Of a stretch of DNA of 64,000 nt, positions 60,550 through 64,000 are shown piece by piece (the first letter of the stretch is position 1; the number at the start of each line of letters is the position of its first letter). Location: assembly GCA_024235675.1 (NCBI GenBank), contig JACKLZ010000001.1:1116001-1180000 (forward strand), given 5' to 3'. The notes under the pieces were generated by a model. It was not told where the DNA came from, did no database searches, and saw only the letters and a list, made by a program, of their open reading frames with translations. Made by a program: the position numbers and the translations under genes. Source of the DNA: Zoogloeaceae bacterium (lineage in GTDB: Bacteria > Pseudomonadota > Gammaproteobacteria > Burkholderiales > Rhodocyclaceae).

Positions 60550-63500
60550 TCAATTGGAAATTGCCATCAAGCTGGCGTTGCCACCTGCGGCAGCGGTGTT
60601 GATGCTCACGGTACGCTCAATCACCAGTCGGGTCAGATCGTAGGCAATCGACGGACACAGCAGCGACACGATGGGGCCCGGTCTGTCGGCCAACTGACGG
60701 CGCAGCGTATCGGCAAGCGCCGCATCGCCGTCGAACAGCAGCACCTCAAAGGACGACGCCATGACGTCGGCCACAACGCTCACCCGCTCACGCACCAGCG
60801 CAGGCAAGGCATTGACCATCGTCTCCAGGCCCGGCCGTGCGGCCAGTGCAATCCGGCTGCCGGTGGCCAGGGTGGCGGCAATCTGGTGCAGCCAGGCGGC
60901 GTTCGTTTCGGCCACGCCGGCAAGCTGCGTGCGCGGCAAGCAGCGCATCCGGTTGTCTTCACCGGTCGGACCGGTCATCACCAGCTCGCGCCCGGCCATG
61001 CTGGCCTGGCGATAGGCGTCGACATGGTCGAGAAGCAGCACCACGTCATCGCCGCTGATAAACGCCCGCGCCGGGCCATCCAGCCATTCGGCAAACGCCA
61101 TCAGCACCGGGTCGGCAATCGGCGCCAATGCAGCAGCGTCATGCGGCGCGGCGGCACCGCGCACCAGGCGGTGCAGGTACAAGGGACCACCCGCTTTCGG
61201 ACCGGTACCCGACAGCCCCTCGCCGCCAAAGGGCTGCACGCCAACCACGGCCCCGATGATGTTGCGGTTGATATAGATATTGCCCACATGCGCCCGACCG
61301 GCGACAAAGGCAATTGTCTCGTCGATGCGCGAATGCACCCCCAGCGTCAGGCCATAGCCGGTGTCGTTGATCGCATCGACCAGCACACCGAGGTCCTGCG
61401 CGCGGTAGCGCAGCACGTGCAGCACCGGGCCAAACACCTCGCGCTTGAGACTGGCCAGCGAGGTAATCTCGATCAGCGTCGGAGCCATGAAGGTGCCTGC
61501 CGCGCACCCCTCGGGCAGCGGCATGGCCGAGCATTCGTATCGATCGCGCATCGACGCCACATGGGCTTCGAGCTGCTCACGCGCGGCGGCATCGATCACC
61601 GGGCCGATGTCATTGCGGACATCTTCGGGCGAACCGATGCGCAGCTCCGACACCGCGCCCTTGAGCATGGCGATGCTGCGGTCGTAGATTTCATCTTGCA
61701 GACACAGCACGCGCAACGCCGAGCAACGCTGGCCGGCAGAGTCGTAGCTGGAGGCAATCACATCGGCGACGACCTGCTCCGGCAAGGCGGTGGAATCAAC
61801 GATCAAGGCGTTCTGACCGCCGGTCTCGGCGATCAGCGGAATATCGCCGCCACGCTGGGCGAGCGTACGTTGAATCAGGCGCGCGACTTCGGTGGAGCCG
61901 GTAAACATCACGCCGCAGGTGCGCGGATCAGCCACCAGACCGGCACCGACCACTTCGCCGGTGCCCGGCAAAAACTGCAAGGCGGCCAGCGGCACGCCGG
62001 CGGCGTGGAACAGCTCCACCGCCCGCGCCGCAATCAATGGGGTCTGCTCGGCCGGTTTGGCCAGCACCGGATTGCCGGCGGCCAAAGCTGCTGCCACCTG
62101 ACCGGTGAAGATGGCCAGTGGGAAATTCCATGGACTGATACACACCACCGGGCCGAGCGGCGGATGCGCCACCGGGTCGAAATGGTCGGCCGCCTGGCGA
62201 GCGTAGTAGCGGCAAAAATCGACCGCCTCGCGGATTTCGGCAATGGCGTTGGCATAGGTTTTGCCTGCCTCACGAACGATCAGCGCGATCAGGTCCGGCG
62301 CGCCGGCCTCCATGGCATCGGCGGCTGCCAACAGCATCGCGGCGCGCTGCGGGGCCGGGGTGGCGGCCCATTCGGGTGCGACTTGCGCGGCGGCGGCCAG
62401 CGCAGCCTGAACCGTGGCGGCATCCGCCTCGATAACCGTGCCCACCACGTCATCGCGACGCGCCGGATTGGTGACGTTCTGCGGCGTGCCGCTGGCCGTC
62501 GCGCCGGCCACCATGGGCTGTACATGCACGGGGGTGGCGCGCGACGCCTCGAGCGCCGCGGCAAGACGTGCGCGGACGGCCTCGCTGGACAGATCGAAGC
62601 CGACCGAATTGAGGCGCGCGGCACCGTACAGATCCCGCGGCAGCACAATGGCCGGATGGGGCGCACCGGCCAGGCGTGCTGCGACCTCAACCGGATCGGC
62701 GATCAGCTCTTCGACCGGCACATTTTCATCCACGATGCGATTCACGAAACTGGAGTTGGCGCCGTTCTCGAGCAGACGTCGCACCAGGTAGGCGAGCAGT
62801 GTTTCATGGCTACCGACCGGCGCGTAGATGCGCACCAGCCGGCCCATTTTGCCGGCACCAACCACCTGGTCGTACAAGGTCTCGCCCATGCCGTGCAGGC
62901 ACTGGAACTCATAGTCGCCAAGGCGGTAATCGCCCTCGGCCATGTGATACACCGCCGCCAGCGTGTGCGCATTGTGTGTGGCGAACTGCGGGTACACCGC
63001 ATCGCGCGCAGCCAGCAGTTTGCGGGCGCACGCCAGATAGGACACATCGGTGTACACCTTGCGGGTAAACACCGGATAGCCCGGCAGACCGTCGATCTGC
63101 GCACGTTTGATTTCGCTGTCCCAGTAGGCGCCTTTGACCAGGCGGATCATCAAGCGATGGCCGCTGCGGCGGGCCAGGTCGATGATGAAGTCGAGCACCG
63201 CCGGCGCGCGCTTCTGGTAAGCCTGCACGACAAAACCGATGCCATCCCAGCCCGCCAGCTCCGGGTCGAGCGCCAGGGCTTCGAGCAGATCGAGCGAGGC
63301 GTCTAGGCGGTCGGCCTCTTCGGCGTCGATATTCAAACCAATGTTGTAGCCCTTGGCGAGCAGGCACAGGGCTTTCAGGCGCGGCAGCAGCTCGCGCATG
63401 AAGCGGTCGCGCTGCGCCCACACGTAGCGCGGATGCAGCGCCGAGAGTTTGACCGAGATGCCGTTGCCGTCGACCACGCCGCGCTGCCCGGCGTCCTGAC

Positions 63501-64000
63501 CAATGGCATGGATGGCGGTTTCGTACTCGCGGGTATAGCGCTCGGCATCGGCCGCCGTCATGGCCGCTTCGCCCAGCATGTCGAAGGAATAGCGGTAGCC
63601 GCGTTTTTCGCAGGCCTTGGCGCGCTCGATGGCTTCGTCGATGTCCTGGCCGGTCACGAACTGCTCGCCGAGCATGCGCATGGCCAGATCCATGCCTTTG
63701 CGAATCAGCGGCTCGCCGCCGCGGGCCACGATGCGGTTGAGCGCCGCACCGAGGCGTTTGTCGCTGTTGGTCGACACCAGACGCCCGGTCACCAGCAGTC
63801 CCCAGGTTGCGGCATTGACGAACAGCGAGGGGCTTTGGCCAATGTGCGCACGCCAGTCGCCGCGCGAGATCTTGTCGCGAATCAGCTTGTCGGCTGTGGC
63901 GCGGTCGGGCACGCGCAGCAATGCTTCGGCCAGACACATCAAGGCCACGCCTTCCTGACTGGAGAGCGAAAACTCCTTCATCAGCGCATCCACGCCGCTG
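60550..64000 (-). CDS. putA: Bifunctional proline dehydrogenase / glutamate semialdehyde dehydrogenase (5' end outside window)
   Basis: Oxidises proline to glutamate with substrate channelling at the inner face of the membrane. About 1,150 residues are visible; the frame runs open past the right edge, and the GTG at 63993 is internal. The PRODH barrel includes NIGLNIDAEEADRLDASLDLLEAL, RLVKGAYWDSEIKRAQ and FECLHGMGE-like FQCLHGMGETLYDQV. The aldehyde dehydrogenase part has ISPWNFPLAIFTGQVAAAL, the catalytic Glu in LIAETGGQNALIVDSTA and the catalytic Cys in SAGQRCSALRV. A C-terminal ALDH-like tail follows. The N-terminal region, which in some PutAs holds a ribbon-helix-helix repressor domain, is missing from view. 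Confidence 0.95.
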   Translation of the reverse strand, partial: SGVDALMKEFSLSSQEGVALMCLAEALLRVPDRATADKLIRDKISRGDWRAHIGQSPSLFVNAATWGLLVTGRLVSTNSDKRLGAALNRIVARGGEPLIRKGMDLAMRMLGEQFVTGQDIDEAIERAKACEKRGYRYSFDMLGEAAMTAADAERYTREYETAIHAIGQDAGQRGVVDGNGISVKLSALHPRYVWAQRDRFMRELLPRLKALCLLAKGYNIGLNIDAEEADRLDASLDLLEALALDPELAGWDGIGFVVQAYQKRAPAVLDFIIDLARRSGHRLMIRLVKGAYWDSEIKRAQIDGLPGYPVFTRKVYTDVSYLACARKLLAARDAVYPQFATHNAHTLAAVYHMAEGDYRLGDYEFQCLHGMGETLYDQVVGAGKMGRLVRIYAPVGSHETLLAYLVRRLLENGANSSFVNRIVDENVPVEELIADPVEVAARLAGAPHPAIVLPRDLYGAARLNSVGFDLSSEAVRARLAAALEASRATPVHVQPMVAGATASGTPQNVTNPARRDDVVGTVIEADAATVQAALAAAAQVAPEWAATPAPQRAAMLLAAADAMEAGAPDLIALIVREAGKTYANAIAEIREAVDFCRYYARQAADHFDPVAHPPLGPVVCISPWNFPLAIFTGQVAAALAAGNPVLAKPAEQTPLIAARAVELFHAAGVPLAALQFLPGTGEVVGAGLVADPRTCGVMFTGSTEVARLIQRTLAQRGGDIPLIAETGGQNALIVDSTALPEQVVADVIASSYDSAGQRCSALRVLCLQDEIYDRSIAMLKGAVSELRIGSPEDVRNDIGPVIDAAAREQLEAHVASMRDRYECSAMPLPEGCAAGTFMAPTLIEITSLASLKREVFGPVLHVLRYRAQDLGVLVDAINDTGYGLTLGVHSRIDETIAFVAGRAHVGNIYINRNIIGAVVGVQPFGGEGLSGTGPKAGGPLYLHRLVRGAAAPHDAAALAPIADPVLMAFAEWLDGPARAFISGDDVVLLLDHVDAYRQASMAGRELVMTGPTGEDNRMRCLPRTQLAGVAETNAAWLHQIAATLATGSRIALAARPGLETMVNALPALVRERVSVVADVMASSFEVLLFDGDAALADTLRRQLADRPGPIVSLLCPSIAYDLTRLVIERTVSINTAAAGGNASLMAISN

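Noticed and set aside
60886..63306. 806-codon open frame on the plus strand across putA
   Set aside because: It is antisense to a clear, conserved PutA; long shadow frames are expected in GC-rich coding DNA. The translation shows no domain and an excess of Gly/His/Arg.
63991..63993. GTG as start of putA
   Set aside because: The frame is open beyond the window, and the region corresponds to the middle of the PutA N-terminal helical part, so it is an internal valine codon.
1..64000. CRISPR arrays, tRNA or rRNA genes, complete insertion sequences
   Set aside because: No regularly spaced repeats, tRNA-like TTCGA arms in context, rRNA sequence or terminal-inverted-repeat element was found on reading. 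The only transposase-like trace is the HTH part fused to CysD.

Overview
The window is a GC-rich chromosomal segment from a Gram-negative bacterium, most likely a betaproteobacterium of the Rhodocyclales (Zoogloea/Thauera/Azoarcus relatives). That placement is an inference from the gene set: a complete-looking exosortase A (XrtA) exopolysaccharide locus, a bifunctional PutA, a betaproteobacterial-type porin, NudB and CysNC. No rRNA, tRNA, CRISPR array or intact insertion sequence was seen.

Layout. (1) 1-4928: housekeeping and stress genes: the end of a TPR protein, a secreted guanyl-type RNase with its barstar inhibitor, nudB, a small heat-shock protein with a sigma-32-like promoter, a secreted beta-helix protein and argB. 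(2) 4929-19241: first arm of the XrtA locus: TPR protein, acyl carrier protein, acyl-CoA ligase, an ATP-grasp/LMW-phosphatase fusion, a glycosyltransferase, a sulfotransferase, two alpha/beta hydrolases, a PLP-dependent decarboxylase, a second asparagine-synthase-like protein and, in an A+T-rich patch, a double-GNAT protein and a polysaccharide deacetylase. (3) 19444-26714: a frameshifted glycosyltransferase-like gene followed by a sulfate-activation module: cysNC, cysD (in frame with a 275-codon HTH/transposase-like upstream part), cysQ and an SLC13-type permease. (4) 26820-31224: methyltransferase, Wzx-type flippase and two glycosyltransferases. (5) 52082 down to 31225: one long minus-strand run of 17 genes, largely translationally coupled by ATGA overlaps, forming the core XrtA EPS operon: export protein, chain-length determinant, tyrosine kinase, outer-membrane barrel, ATPase, WecB, deacetylase, FemAB, glycosyltransferases, xrtA, asnB, CapK-like ligase, O-antigen-ligase-like protein and deacetylase. 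A FeeM-like acyltransferase diverges from its head. (6) 53145-56018: a DUF1302 outer-membrane protein, an ABC ATPase and a LolA-like protein without a visible permease. (7) 56110-64000: a porin gene broken by several small indels, TamA, a branched-chain amino-acid-type binding lipoprotein and the 3' part of putA.

How the genes fit together. The core operon would build, polymerise and export an amino-sugar-containing polysaccharide. WecB supplies ManNAc-type sugar, three deacetylases can expose amino groups, and XrtA processes PEP-CTERM proteins encoded elsewhere. The most interesting idea is that the locus also carries everything needed to sulfate the polymer: sulfate uptake (SLC13), PAPS synthesis (CysD + CysNC), a sulfotransferase and removal of the PAP by-product (CysQ), with no reductive-assimilation genes (cysH, cysI, cysJ) in view. 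The polymer could therefore carry both sulfate and free amino groups. The priming sugar transferase, the PrsK/PrsR regulators and any PEP-CTERM substrate usually found with such loci are not in the window.
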